This document shows positions 25,007 to 34,713 of a stretch of 64,000 nucleotides of DNA, piece after piece. The translations under genes were made by a program, and so were the position numbers. Below the pieces are notes generated by a model. The model did not search any database. It worked only from the letters and a program-made list of their open reading frames with translations, and had not been told where the DNA came from. The DNA comes from Alphaproteobacteria bacterium (lineage in GTDB: Bacteria > Pseudomonadota > Alphaproteobacteria > Sphingomonadales > Sphingomonadaceae): the NCBI GenBank assembly GCA_018823325.1, contig JAHJIJ010000015.1, positions 310,001-374,000 of the forward strand, given 5' to 3'. Each line of letters opens with the position of its first letter. The first letter of the stretch is position 1.

Positions 25007-27268
25007 TCAGCGCGCCATGCCGCCGGCTGCCAGAACCGCAAGCGTCACCAGCTCGGACGCGGTGGAGGCCATGGTCGCCACCTGCACCGGCTGGTTCATG
25101 CCAAGCAGCACCGGCCCGATGACCGAATCGCCACCCAGCTCGCGCAGCAGCTTGGCGGAGAGGTTGGCCGACTGCAGGCCGGGCATGATCAGCACATTGG
25201 CCGGCCCGGACAGGCGGCAGAAGGGATAATTGGCCATCACGCGCGGATTGAGCGCCACGTCCGGCGCCATCTCGCCTTCATATTCGAAATCGACGTCCAT
25301 CCCGTCAATGATGTGAACGGCGCCGCGAATATTATCGAGCCAGTTGCCGTGGGGATTGCCGAAGGTGGAATAAGAGAGGAAAGCGACGCGCGGCTCATGA
25401 CCCATGCGACGGGCAAGCGCGGCGGAATCGACGGCGATATGCGCCAGCTCGCTCGCACTGGGCCGCTCGTTGACGGTGGTATCCGCCATGAAGACAGTGT
25501 GGCTGCGGCCCACGAGGATGTGCATGCCGAACAACGTGCGGTCCTCGGCGGGATCGAGCACGCGGCGCAGCTCGCGCATCGTCTGCGCATAAGTGCGGGT
25601 GACGCCGGTGATCATCGCGTCCGCCTCGCCCATCTGCAGCAGCAGCGCGCCGAAGATATTGCGATCCCGGTTGACCATCCGCTCGCAATCACGGCGCAGA
25701 TAACCGCGGCGCTGCAGGCGCTCGTACAGCATGTCGACCATGCGCGGCACCAGCGGTGAGTTCACGCTGTTGTAAAGCTCGTAGCTCTCCGGATCGCGCA
25801 CGCCCAGATCGCGCAGGCGATCATACACATCCTGCCGGCCGACCAGCACCGGCGTGCCGTAGCCGCCATCGCGGAACTGGATCGCGGCGCGCAGCACGAC
25901 TTCCTCTTCCGCCTCGGCGAAGACGACGCGCTTGGGGCTCGCCTTGGCGCCCTCATAAGCGAGAGTGAGCACCGAGGTGGTGGGATTGAGGCGCGCCCGC
26001 AGCGACTGGCGGTAAGCGTCCATGTCCTCGATATTGCGCTGCGCGACGCCCGAATCCATCGCCGCCTGCGCCACGGCCGCCGGCACGACTTCCATCAGGC
26101 GCGGATCGAACGGAGCGGGAATGATATAGTCGGCGCCGAAGCTGTGCTTGGTGCCATAAGCCAGCGCGACTTCCTCGGGCACCTGCTGGCGGGCCAGCTG
26201 GGCAATGGCCTGCGCCGCCGCAATCTTCATGGCCTCGTTGATCGCCGTCGCCCGCACATCCAGCGCGCCGCGGAAGATGAAGGGGAAGCCCAGGACATTG
26301 TTGACCTGGTTGGGATAATCCGAGCGCCCCGTCGCGATGATCGCATCCGGGCGGGCGGCCTTGGCGACCGGCGGCAGGATCTCGGGATCGGGATTGGCCA
26401 TAGCGAAAATGATCGGGCGGGCGTTCATTTCCGTCACCCATTCCGGCTTCAGCGCGCCCTTGGCGGAGAGGCCAAGGAAGATGTCCGCACCCTTGAGCGC
26501 ATCATGAAGCGTGCGCGCATCGGTGCGCGCGGCATGCGCGGACTTGAACTGGTCCATGCCCTCGGTGCGGCCCTGATAGATGACGCCCTGACGATCGCAC
26601 ATGATCACATTGTCATGCGCCACGCCCATGGCCTTGATCAGCTCCGTGCAGGCAATGGCGGCAGCGCCGGCGCCATTCACGACCACCTTGGTCTCGCGAA
26701 TGTCCCGCCCGGTCAGGAAACAGGCATTGATGAGCCCGGCGGCGCAGATGATCGCGGTGCCATGCTGATCGTCATGCATGACCGGAATGTTCATGCGCTC
26801 CTTGAGCGCGGCCTCGATCATGAAGCACTCGGGCGCCTTGATGTCCTCAAGGTTGATGCCACCAAAGCTCGGCTCCATCAGCGCAACGGCATCGATAATG
26901 GCCTGCGGATCTTCGGTATCCAGTTCGATATCGATCGCATCCACATCGGCGAAGCGCTTGAAGAGCACGGCCTTGCCCTCCATCACCGGCTTGGAGGCCA
27001 GCGCGCCGAGATTGCCCATGCCGAGAATGGCGGTGCCATTGGAGATGACCGCGACGAGATTGCCCTTGGCGGTATAATCATAGGCCTTGGAGGGATCGTC
27101 GGCGATGGCCTGCACCGGCACGGCGACGCCGGGCGAATAAGCCAGCGCCAGATCGCGCTGGGTCGCCATGGGCTTGGATGCGATAATCTCGATCTTGCCG
27201 GGGCGCCCGAAGGAGTGGAAGAGCAGTGCCTCGCGCTCAGAAAATTCGATGGCGGCCTTATCTGTCAT
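25007..27268 (-). CDS. maeB: NADP-dependent malic enzyme with C-terminal phosphotransacetylase-like domain
   Basis: This 753-residue protein is the long alphaproteobacterial/enterobacterial MaeB type. The N-terminal malic enzyme part has LALAYSPGVAVP, the NAD(P)-binding VVNGAGAAAIACTEL and GLSAKGALK. From about residue 430 a phosphotransacetylase-like domain follows, for example KRVVFAEAEEEVVLRAA and IMPGLQSANLSAKLLRELGG. The PTA domain is generally not catalytic but allows control by acetyl-CoA. The enzyme decarboxylates malate to pyruvate, making NADPH. GAGGGAAC precedes the ATG. It is divergent from mutS. Confidence 0.96.
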   Translation of the reverse strand: MTDKAAIEFSEREALLFHSFGRPGKIEIIASKPMATQRDLALAYSPGVAVPVQAIADDPSKAYDYTAKGNLVAVISNGTAILGMGNLGALASKPVMEGKAVLFKRFADVDAIDIELDTEDPQAIIDAVALMEPSFGGINLEDIKAPECFMIEAALKERMNIPVMHDDQHGTAIICAAGLINACFLTGRDIRETKVVVNGAGAAAIACTELIKAMGVAHDNVIMCDRQGVIYQGRTEGMDQFKSAHAARTDARTLHDALKGADIFLGLSAKGALKPEWVTEMNARPIIFAMANPDPEILPPVAKAARPDAIIATGRSDYPNQVNNVLGFPFIFRGALDVRATAINEAMKIAAAQAIAQLARQQVPEEVALAYGTKHSFGADYIIPAPFDPRLMEVVPAAVAQAAMDSGVAQRNIEDMDAYRQSLRARLNPTTSVLTLAYEGAKASPKRVVFAEAEEEVVLRAAIQFRDGGYGTPVLVGRQDVYDRLRDLGVRDPESYELYNSVNSPLVPRMVDMLYERLQRRGYLRRDCERMVNRDRNIFGALLLQMGEADAMITGVTRTYAQTMRELRRVLDPAEDRTLFGMHILVGRSHTVFMADTTVNERPSASELAHIAVDSAALARRMGHEPRVAFLSYSTFGNPHGNWLDNIRGAVHIIDGMDVDFEYEGEMAPDVALNPRVMANYPFCRLSGPANVLIMPGLQSANLSAKLLRELGGDSVIGPVLLGMNQPVQVATMASTASELVTLAVLAAGGMAR

Positions 27269-27406
27269 CAGCGGGTTCCCTCGGAAATCACAAACGCCCT
27301 AGCGACTATTCGCTGCTTTTCACAAGAGGCGACACACAAACAAACACCGTTACTGAAGCGCGAAGCATGGCTTTTCGAGCGTGGTTGCCCCTGCTAACGC
27401 AGCGCC

Positions 27407-30052
27407 GTGAACAGTCCGCCAGCCAAAATCTCCAAGGCCCATGCCGCGTCCGGCGGCCCGACGCCGATGATGGCGCAGTATCTCGCGCTCAAGGCCGAGG
27501 CCGGGGGCGACCTGCTTTTCTATCGCATGGGCGATTTCTTCGAGCTGTTCTTCGATGATGCCAAGGTGGCGGCTGGCGTCCTGGACATCGCGCTGACCAC
27601 GCGTGGCGAGCATCAGGGCGAGCCGATCCCGATGTGCGGCGTGCCAGTCCACAGCGCCGAGGGCTATCTGGCGCGACTGATCAAGGCCGGGCATCGCGTC
27701 GCCATCGCCGAACAGACCGAAACGCCCGAGCAGGCGAAGGCGCGCGGATCGAAAGCGCTGGTTGGCCGGGCCATCGTGCGATTCGTCACGGCCGGCACGC
27801 TGACCGAGGATGCGCTGCTGGACAGCCGCAGGGCCAATCTGCTCGCGGCGGTCGGGGAAGCCGGAGGGCAGTATGCGGTCGCGGCTGCGGACATTTCGAC
27901 CGGCCGGCTGGACGTGGTGGCGGTGGATTCAGGCGGCATCGAGGCGGAACTGGCCCGCATCGGCGCGAGCGAAATCGTTGCCCGCCCCGGAATGGCCGAG
28001 CGCCTGCCGGGCGCTCACCCGTTCGAGAATCGCGGCTTTGACAGCACCCGGGCCGAGGCGGACATCTGCCGGCATTTCGGCGTGAAGACGGTCGAGAGCT
28101 TTGGCAATTTCTCGCGCGCCGAACTGTCCGCACTCGGCGGTCTGCTGGGGTATCTGGAGCATGTCGGCAAGGGGCGGATGCCGTTCCTCGCCGCGCCAGT
28201 GCGCGCCGGTGCGCAGGATCATCTCGCCATCGACCCGGCGACACGCGAAAGCCTGGAGATCGTCGCGACGGCGAGCGGCCAGCGGGCGGGCAGCCTGCTC
28301 GCGACCGTGGACCGCACCGTGACCGGCGCCGGGGCGCGCCTCCTTGCCGCCGATCTCTCCGCGCCGCTGATGGATCGCGCGCGCATCGAGGCACGGCTGG
28401 ATCTGGTGCGCTGGTTCCATGACGACGGCCCGTTGCGCGAGCTGGTCCGATCCCGCCTGCGCGCCTTGCCGGACCTGAGCCGTGCGCTCGGGCGGGTTGC
28501 GATCGGTCGCGGCAGCCCGCGCGATCTCGGCCAATTGCGGGACGGGCTGGATGGCGGACGTGCGCTGCGGGAGCGGCTGGGCAAGCTGCCGGACAGGCCT
28601 GCACTGCTCGATGATCTGCTGCCCGCGCTCGATGGCCATGGCGCGCTGGTCGATCAACTGGCCCGTGCGCTGGTACCCGCGCCGCCGACCGAGGCGGCGC
28701 ATGGCGGCTATATCGCCGATGGCTATGATGCTGCGCTGGACGAGTTGCGGCGCCTGGCCGGCGATGGTCGGCGTGCCATTGCCGCGCTTGAGGCGCGCTA
28801 TCGCGAACAGACCGGCATTACCGCGCTGAAGATCCGTCACAATGGCGTGCTCGGCTATCATGTCGAGGTGCCGGCCCGCCATGCCGACCAGCTGATGGCC
28901 AATGACAGCGGCTTCACGCACCGCCAGACGCTGGCAGGTGTCGTGCGCTTCAATTCGGTCGATCTGCACGAGCAGGCCAGCCGCGTTACGCAGGCGGGCT
29001 CGCATGCGCTGGCCGCAGAAGCCGCGCATTTCGAGGATCTGGTGGCGCAGGCCATGGCCAGCCGCGCCGCCATTGCCCGCACGGCGGATGCCCTCGCGCG
29101 CATCGACGTCGCCGCAGCGCTGGCCGAGCGAGCCGTGGAAGGTGGCTGGACGCGGCCGCTGTTTGCCGACGAACCGTGCGTCGAGATTCAGGGCGGGCGC
29201 CATCCCGTTGTCGAAGCGGCGCTGGCGAAGGACGGCGCCAGCTTCGTCGCCAATGATTGCACGCTCACGCCGGACAATCGCCTGTGGCTCGTCACCGGCC
29301 CCAATATGGGCGGCAAATCGACCTTCCTGCGCCAGAACGCGCTGATCGTCATTCTCGCGCAGGCGGGGAGCTTCGTGCCGGCCCGCGCGGCGCGGCTGGG
29401 ACTGGTCGACCGCCTGTTCAGCCGTGTCGGCGCCTCGGACAATCTGGCGCGCGGCCGCTCGACCTTCATGGTCGAGATGATCGAAACCGCCGCGATCCTC
29501 GCGCAGGCGACCGAGCGCAGCTTCGTGATCCTCGATGAAGTGGGGCGCGGCACGTCTACTTATGACGGCCTCGCCATTGCCTGGGCGGTGGTGGAAGCGA
29601 TCCACGACAGCAATGCCTGCCGCTGCTTATTCGCCACCCATTATCATGAGCTGACCCGGCTTGCCGAACGGCTGGATGCGCTCTCGCTCCACCATGTTCG
29701 TGCGCGGGAGTGGAATGGCGACCTGGTGCTGCTGCATGAACTGGCGGAAGGCCCGGCGGATCGCAGCTATGGCATCGCGGTGGCGCGGTTGGCGGGCCTC
29801 TCCACGCCGGTGCTGGCCCGCGCCAAGGCCGTGCTCGCCAAGCTGGAAGCCGGCAAGGCGCAGACCGGCGGGATCGCCGCAGGCCTTGATGATCTGCCGT
29901 TGTTCGCCGCAACGCTCTCTGCCGAGCCGGAGGTGGTGGCCGATCCGCTGCGCGACAGGCTGGACGCGATCGATGCCGATGCCCTCAGCCCGCGCGAGGC
30001 GCTCGATCTGATCTACCAGCTCAAGCAGATCGCGACCGGAGAGACGTCATAG
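27407..30052 (+). CDS. mutS: DNA mismatch repair ATPase MutS
   Basis: This 881-residue MutS has the mismatch-binding Phe-x-Glu in RMGDFFELFFDDA near residues 40-52, the Walker A GPNMGGKST near 631-639, and DEVGRGTSTYDG near 710. The composite ABC ATPase signature lies between them and CRCLFATHYHELT near 740. The protein recognises mispairs and recruits MutL. The GTG at 27407 gives a typical alphaproteobacterial N-terminal extension; an ATG pair at 27467 is an alternative. It is followed after 73 bases by glnD on the same strand. Confidence 0.97.
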   Translation: MNSPPAKISKAHAASGGPTPMMAQYLALKAEAGGDLLFYRMGDFFELFFDDAKVAAGVLDIALTTRGEHQGEPIPMCGVPVHSAEGYLARLIKAGHRVAIAEQTETPEQAKARGSKALVGRAIVRFVTAGTLTEDALLDSRRANLLAAVGEAGGQYAVAAADISTGRLDVVAVDSGGIEAELARIGASEIVARPGMAERLPGAHPFENRGFDSTRAEADICRHFGVKTVESFGNFSRAELSALGGLLGYLEHVGKGRMPFLAAPVRAGAQDHLAIDPATRESLEIVATASGQRAGSLLATVDRTVTGAGARLLAADLSAPLMDRARIEARLDLVRWFHDDGPLRELVRSRLRALPDLSRALGRVAIGRGSPRDLGQLRDGLDGGRALRERLGKLPDRPALLDDLLPALDGHGALVDQLARALVPAPPTEAAHGGYIADGYDAALDELRRLAGDGRRAIAALEARYREQTGITALKIRHNGVLGYHVEVPARHADQLMANDSGFTHRQTLAGVVRFNSVDLHEQASRVTQAGSHALAAEAAHFEDLVAQAMASRAAIARTADALARIDVAAALAERAVEGGWTRPLFADEPCVEIQGGRHPVVEAALAKDGASFVANDCTLTPDNRLWLVTGPNMGGKSTFLRQNALIVILAQAGSFVPARAARLGLVDRLFSRVGASDNLARGRSTFMVEMIETAAILAQATERSFVILDEVGRGTSTYDGLAIAWAVVEAIHDSNACRCLFATHYHELTRLAERLDALSLHHVRAREWNGDLVLLHELAEGPADRSYGIAVARLAGLSTPVLARAKAVLAKLEAGKAQTGGIAAGLDDLPLFAATLSAEPEVVADPLRDRLDAIDADALSPREALDLIYQLKQIATGETS

Positions 30053-30125
30053 AATTCCGGGCGAATTCCGGTCCCTGCGGAGGTTACACCTGCAAGTCAG
30101 GCAATCCGCGCTTATATGCCTCATC

Positions 30126-32903
30126 ATGAACAAGGTGCCCGATTCGCTGCCCGGCCGTCGCGCGATCATTGATCGCCGCCAGATTGCCGATGCGCTCTCC
30201 GCTCAACTCGCGGAATTGAGCGACACTGCTGCGCAGCGGCAAGTGATCGTGACCGCTCTGCGGGAGGCGCTGGCGGAAGGGCGGGAGGAAGTCTCCCGCC
30301 GGCTCGCGCGCAACCCCACGCGCGGCCGCGACGCGGTGACGGCGCAGGCGTTTCTGATGGATCAGATCATCCGCCTGCTCTTCGACGCAACGGTGAAGCA
30401 CCTCTACCCGATCAGCAATCGGACGGCCTCCGAGCGGCTGACGCTGATCGCCGTGGGCGGCTATGGCCGGGGCGAGATGGCGCCCCATAGCGACCTCGAT
30501 ATCGGGTTCCTGACGCCCTACAAGCCGACCGAGTGGACCGAGCAGGTCATCGAGAGCATGCTTTATGCGCTCTGGGACCTGGGCCTTAAGGTCGGCCACA
30601 GCAGCCGCTCGATCGACGAGACGGTCCGCATGGCGAAATCGGATCTGACGATCCGCACAGCGTTGCTCGAATCGCGTTTCGTCTGGGGTGACCGGGGCGT
30701 CTATGATGACTGCGTTGAGCGGTTCGACAAGGATGTGATGCAGGGCACGGCCAAGGCCTTCGTCACCGAGAAGCTCGCCGAGCGCGATGCCCGCCACAAG
30801 CAGATGGGGGACAGCCGGTATGTCGTCGAGCCCAATGTAAAGGAAGGCAAGGGCGGCCTGCGCGACCTGCATACGCTGTTCTGGATCGGCAAATATGTGA
30901 ATCGGGTGCGGACCGTCTCCGAGCTGGTGGATGTCGGCCTGCTGACCCGCGCGGAGCTTTCCCAGTTCCAGCGCGCCGAGAACTTCCTGTGGGCTGTGCG
31001 CTGCCACATGCACGAGATTTCGCGCCGCGCCGAGGATCGGCTGACCTTCGACCTGCAGATCGAGGTTGCCGAGCGCATGGGCTTCGCGCCGAAGCGCGGT
31101 CGCTCGGCCGTCGAGCGGTTCATGCACCTCTATTTCCTGATGGCGAAGACGGTGGGCGACCTGACCGGGGTGTTCCTCGCGCACCTCGATGACAAGATGG
31201 CCAGCCGTGGCCGGCGCTATATTCCCGCGATGTTCAACCGTCCGCGCAAGCTCGACGGCTTTGTGCTGGAGCGTGGACGGATCACCATCCCCGAGGACGA
31301 TTTCTTCCGCGAGCAGCCGGTGCGGATGATCGAGATCTTCGCGCTTGCTGACAAGCACGGGCTGGAGATCCACCCGGACGCCATGCGGGCGCTCAACCGC
31401 GATTCGGTGCTGATCACGCGCAAGGAGCGGGACGACCCGCAGGCCAATGCGCTGTTCATGAGCGTGCTGACCTCACCGCGCGACCCCGAGAAGGTACTGC
31501 GCTGGATGAACGAAGCGGGCGTGTTCGGCCGCTTCGTGCCCGATTTTGGCCGTGTCGTCGCGCAGATGCAGTTCGATATGTATCACCACTACACGGTGGA
31601 CGAGCACACGATCCGCGCCATCGGCCTGCTTTCCCGGATCGAAAAGGGCGAGTTCAAGGTCGATCATCCGCTCGCCAGCGCGATCATCGAGAAAATCATT
31701 TCGCGCCGCGTGCTCTATGTCGCGGTGCTGCTGCATGACATTGCCAAGGGGCGCGGCGGCGACCACAGCATTCTCGGCGCGGAAGTGGCCGAGAAGCTCT
31801 GTCCGCGCCTCGGCCTGAGCGAGGCAGAAACCGAAACGGTCGCCTGGCTGGTGCGCTATCATTTGCTGATGTCCGCCACGGCCTTCAAGCGCGACCTTTC
31901 GGACTTCAAGACGATCCTCGATTTCGCCGAGGTCGTGCAAAGCCCCGAGCGGCTGCGGCTTCTCATCATCCTCACCATTGTCGATATCCGCGCCGTCGGA
32001 CCCGGCGTGTGGAACAGCTGGAAGCGCCAGCTCCTTGCCGAGTTGTACGATTCGGCCGAGGAAGTCATTCGGCCCGGCCACAAGCAGCGCGGCCGGCAGG
32101 AGCGCATCGAGGAGAAGCGGCAGGCGCTGCGTGAGAGCCTCGCGCTGGACGAAGCGGCCTTCGAGCAACTCGGGAAGCGTTTTCCGCAGTCCTACTGGAT
32201 TGCCGAATCACAGGACGTTTTGGAGCGCAACGCGCGGCACCTGCTGGATGCTGGACAATCCGATCTCTCCATCGATGCCCGCCCCTATCCCGAGCGCGGC
32301 GCGACGCTGGTGACGGTCTATGCGGCCGACCATCCCGGTCTCTTCTACCGGATCGCGGGCGCCATCCACCTTGCCGGCGGCAATATCATCGATGCGCGCA
32401 TTCACACGCTCAAGGACGGCACGGCGCTCGACAATTTCCTTGTGCAGGACCCGCTCGGCGGCCGTTTCGATGCGCCGGAGCAACTCCAGCGCGTGAAGAC
32501 CTATATCGAGGACGCGCTGCTCAACCGCCACAAGCTGATGCACAAACTGGACGAGCGCCCGCTGGCGCGCCGGCGTGCCGAGGCTTTCGAAGTGGTGCCG
32601 CAGGTGTTGATCGACAACAAGGCTTCCAACCGCTTCACGGTCGTCGAAGTGATGGCGCGGGATCGTCCCGCCCTGCTGCTCAGCCTCGCCTTCGCGCTTT
32701 TCCAGTCCAAGACGATGGTGCACAGCGCCCATGTCGCCACATTCGGCGAGCGCGCCGTCGATACCTTCTACCTGACCGACCTGCTGGGCGGAAAGCTGGA
32801 GAGCAAGACGCGCCTTGCGACGCTGGAGCGACGGCTGATCGAGGCCGCCGGCAATCAGGCCGGCGGGCTGATCGACACCAACAGCTTTGCGATGTCCACC
32901 TGA
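30126..32903 (+). CDS. glnD: [Protein-PII] uridylyltransferase/uridylyl-removing enzyme GlnD
   Basis: This 925-residue GlnD has the nucleotidyltransferase motif VGGYGRGEMAPHSDLD near residues 111-126 and the PII-uridylyltransferase linker. The HD domain has HHYTVDEHTIRAI near 485-497 and LLHDIAKGRGGDHS near 536-549. Two C-terminal ACT domains follow (YAADHPGLFYRIAGAIHL and VMARDRPALLLSLAFALF) that sense glutamine. It uridylylates PII proteins when glutamine is low and removes UMP when it is high, setting nitrogen control. The ATG at 30126 lacks a strong ribosome site. Convergent with the stress-protein gene. Confidence 0.97.
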   Translation: MNKVPDSLPGRRAIIDRRQIADALSAQLAELSDTAAQRQVIVTALREALAEGREEVSRRLARNPTRGRDAVTAQAFLMDQIIRLLFDATVKHLYPISNRTASERLTLIAVGGYGRGEMAPHSDLDIGFLTPYKPTEWTEQVIESMLYALWDLGLKVGHSSRSIDETVRMAKSDLTIRTALLESRFVWGDRGVYDDCVERFDKDVMQGTAKAFVTEKLAERDARHKQMGDSRYVVEPNVKEGKGGLRDLHTLFWIGKYVNRVRTVSELVDVGLLTRAELSQFQRAENFLWAVRCHMHEISRRAEDRLTFDLQIEVAERMGFAPKRGRSAVERFMHLYFLMAKTVGDLTGVFLAHLDDKMASRGRRYIPAMFNRPRKLDGFVLERGRITIPEDDFFREQPVRMIEIFALADKHGLEIHPDAMRALNRDSVLITRKERDDPQANALFMSVLTSPRDPEKVLRWMNEAGVFGRFVPDFGRVVAQMQFDMYHHYTVDEHTIRAIGLLSRIEKGEFKVDHPLASAIIEKIISRRVLYVAVLLHDIAKGRGGDHSILGAEVAEKLCPRLGLSEAETETVAWLVRYHLLMSATAFKRDLSDFKTILDFAEVVQSPERLRLLIILTIVDIRAVGPGVWNSWKRQLLAELYDSAEEVIRPGHKQRGRQERIEEKRQALRESLALDEAAFEQLGKRFPQSYWIAESQDVLERNARHLLDAGQSDLSIDARPYPERGATLVTVYAADHPGLFYRIAGAIHLAGGNIIDARIHTLKDGTALDNFLVQDPLGGRFDAPEQLQRVKTYIEDALLNRHKLMHKLDERPLARRRAEAFEVVPQVLIDNKASNRFTVVEVMARDRPALLLSLAFALFQSKTMVHSAHVATFGERAVDTFYLTDLLGGKLESKTRLATLERRLIEAAGNQAGGLIDTNSFAMST

Positions 32904-32919
32904 GGGACCCGCCGCCCGC

Positions 32920-33711
32920 TCAGTGCGAGAGCATGACCGGGATGGGCGCTTTGGCCAGCAGGGTCCGCGTGGTTCCGCCGAAGATCTGCTCGCGCAGACG
33001 GCTGTGGCCATAGCTGCCCATCACCGCCCAGGTCGCGCCGGAGGTCCGCATCGCGTCGAGCAGTTGCTCGCTCACTGCGCCGGTCTTCGGCAACAGGCGG
33101 CTCGTGGCCTTGCAGCCCTGCCGGTCCAGATAGGTCGCCGCCTCATTGGGATCGCCCTCGCCTTCGCCGACGGTCACCACCTCGACCTCGCTGGCCATGC
33201 GCAGCAGCGGCACCGCGGCCCGGAGCGCCGCATCGGCCGGGCGTGATCCGTCCCACGCGACCAGCGCCTTGCCAAACAGATCGAAGCGCTTCTGCTCCGT
33301 GGGCACCAGCAGGATCGGTGCCGTGGTCAGCTCCGCGAGGCGCGCGGCGGCATTGCCAGTCTCGCTCATCTCGCCCACGCCTTGCTTGCCGACGACGATC
33401 AGATCGACGAGCCGGCAACTGTCCGTCACGGCCTCATCGGACTGGCTGTGCACGCGCGACCACTCATAGCTCACGCCCTCATTGGCGAGGCGCGGCTCGA
33501 GCGCTTCGACGTTCTTGTCTTCACGCTCGCGCTCATCCATCAGCAACACGCCCGCGCCGCCACCCGCGCCAAAGCCATCGGCAATGACAGGCATCTGGAC
33601 GACATCGAGGCACAGCAAATGCCCCTCCACCGCTCGCACCACGTCGAGCGCGGTCTGCAGCCTTGCTTCCTGACTTGCGTCGTCGTGGATCAGAACCATT
33701 ACTGTCTTCAT
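32920..33711 (-). CDS. Universal stress protein, tandem UspA domains
   Basis: This 263-residue protein has two UspA-like halves. The first begins MKTVMVLIHDDASQEARLQTALD and lacks a clean nucleotide motif. The second ends with GSYGHSRLREQIFGGTTRTLL, matching the G-2x-G-9x-G-(S/T) ATP-binding signature. Such proteins accumulate under starvation or stress; the partner is unknown. The ATG at 33711 is preceded by GAGAGGAAG and fixes the start against an open frame from 33783. It is divergent from rpmI. Confidence 0.9.
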   Translation of the reverse strand: MKTVMVLIHDDASQEARLQTALDVVRAVEGHLLCLDVVQMPVIADGFGAGGGAGVLLMDEREREDKNVEALEPRLANEGVSYEWSRVHSQSDEAVTDSCRLVDLIVVGKQGVGEMSETGNAAARLAELTTAPILLVPTEQKRFDLFGKALVAWDGSRPADAALRAAVPLLRMASEVEVVTVGEGEGDPNEAATYLDRQGCKATSRLLPKTGAVSEQLLDAMRTSGATWAVMGSYGHSRLREQIFGGTTRTLLAKAPIPVMLSH

Positions 33712-33821
33712 GGCAGCTTCCTCTCTCGGCAAATGTTCAGTCGCTCTTAACTTGTCGCACATTAGGGCCGGAGTCGCGAGCACTCCTTGACCAGAGTCAA
33801 ACGCGCCACGTGCCTTCGGGC

Positions 33822-33850
33822 TTGCGTCAAAGGTCCACCGATATTATAGG
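33822..33850 (+). promoter_or_regulatory. Putative sigma-70-type promoter for rpmI-rplT
   Basis: TTGCGT at 33822-33827 and TATAGG at 33845-33850 are separated by 17 bases. They precede rpmI by about 120 bases, leaving a leader of about 115 bases. In many bacteria L20 represses its own operon by binding such a leader; I could not confirm a pseudoknot here. Confidence 0.45.
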
Positions 33851-33972
33851 CCCGCGCTTCCATTCATATGGAAGACCGCAGGGACGGGCCGGCCAGTAGG
33901 GCTGCCGTGTTCGTCCGCAATCGTCTGCGAGCGCCTTTTGGTGGCTCGCGCTAAAGACACAAGGAGACGAAA

Positions 33973-34176
33973 ATGCCCAAGCTCAAGACCAAGAGCGGTG
34001 TGAAGAAGCGCTTCAAGTTCACCGCCACTGGCAAGGTCAAGCACGGCGTCGCTGGCAAGCGTCACCGCCTGATCAGCCACAATGCGAAGTATATTCGCCA
34101 GAACCGCGGCACGGAAGTTCTCTCCGACGCGGATGTCGCTCATGTGCGCCTCTGGGCGCCCTACGGCCTCAAGTAA
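33973..34176 (+). CDS. rpmI: 50S ribosomal protein L35
   Basis: This 67-residue very basic protein begins [21 protein letters not shown] and contains [20 protein letters not shown], both characteristic of bacterial L35. AAGGAGACG stands 5 bases before the ATG. rplT follows after 12 bases in the usual order. infC, often just upstream in other bacteria, is absent here; a universal stress protein gene is there instead. Confidence 0.97.
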   Translation: MPKLKTKSGVKKRFKFTATGKVKHGVAGKRHRLISHNAKYIRQNRGTEVLSDADVAHVRLWAPYGLK

Positions 34177-34188
34177 GGAGCAGGCGAC

Positions 34189-34551
34189 ATGGCACGTGTA
34201 AAACGCGGTGTAACCACCAGGGCGAAGCACAAGAGGATTTTGGAGCAGGCGAAGGGCTATTATGGCCGTCGCAAGAACACCATCCGCATTGCGCGCCAGG
34301 CCGTCGAAAAGGCGGGGCAATACGCTTATCGCGATCGCAAGGTGAAGAAGCGGAGCTTCCGCGCCCTGTGGATCCAGCGCATCAATGCCGCTGTGCGCAT
34401 GGAAGGCCTGACCTATGGCCAGTTCATGCACGGCCTCAAGCTGGCTGGCGTCGAACTGGACCGCAAGGTTCTGGCCGACATCGCCATGCATGAAGGCGAT
34501 GTGTTCAAGGGCATCATTGCCCAGGCGCGCGCGGCGTTGCCCGCCGCCTGA
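34189..34551 (+). CDS. rplT: 50S ribosomal protein L20
   Basis: This 120-residue protein has the L20 hallmarks [38 protein letters not shown] and [20 protein letters not shown]20 is needed early in 50S assembly and commonly autoregulates the operon. AAGGAGCAGGCGAC precedes the ATG. A strong intrinsic terminator follows 25 bases after the stop, ending the operon. Confidence 0.98.
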   Translation: MARVKRGVTTRAKHKRILEQAKGYYGRRKNTIRIARQAVEKAGQYAYRDRKVKKRSFRALWIQRINAAVRMEGLTYGQFMHGLKLAGVELDRKVLADIAMHEGDVFKGIIAQARAALPAA

Positions 34552-34576
34552 GCAAACGCACAAGCTGAATGAATTG

Positions 34577-34606
34577 GGCGCCGGGATCATTCCCGGCGCC
34601 TTTTTC
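34577..34606 (+). terminator. Intrinsic terminator after rplT
   Basis: GGCGCCGGGA at 34577-34586 pairs perfectly with TCCCGGCGCC at 34591-34600 around TCAT. TTTTTC follows directly. This is a textbook rho-independent terminator. Confidence 0.93.
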
Positions 34607-34713
34607 GTGCCATTTAGAGACGAGTTGCCCGAATCTTTGGTTAAAATACGGGAAACTAATTCCGCGACGCAGCATTGATCTTCTGGACGTGGGACTACGA
34701 CTGGGAGACCTAA

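Noticed and set aside
30052..30071. Direct repeat GAATTCCGG between mutS and glnD
   Set aside because: Two short copies only; too little to call a regulatory element or att site.
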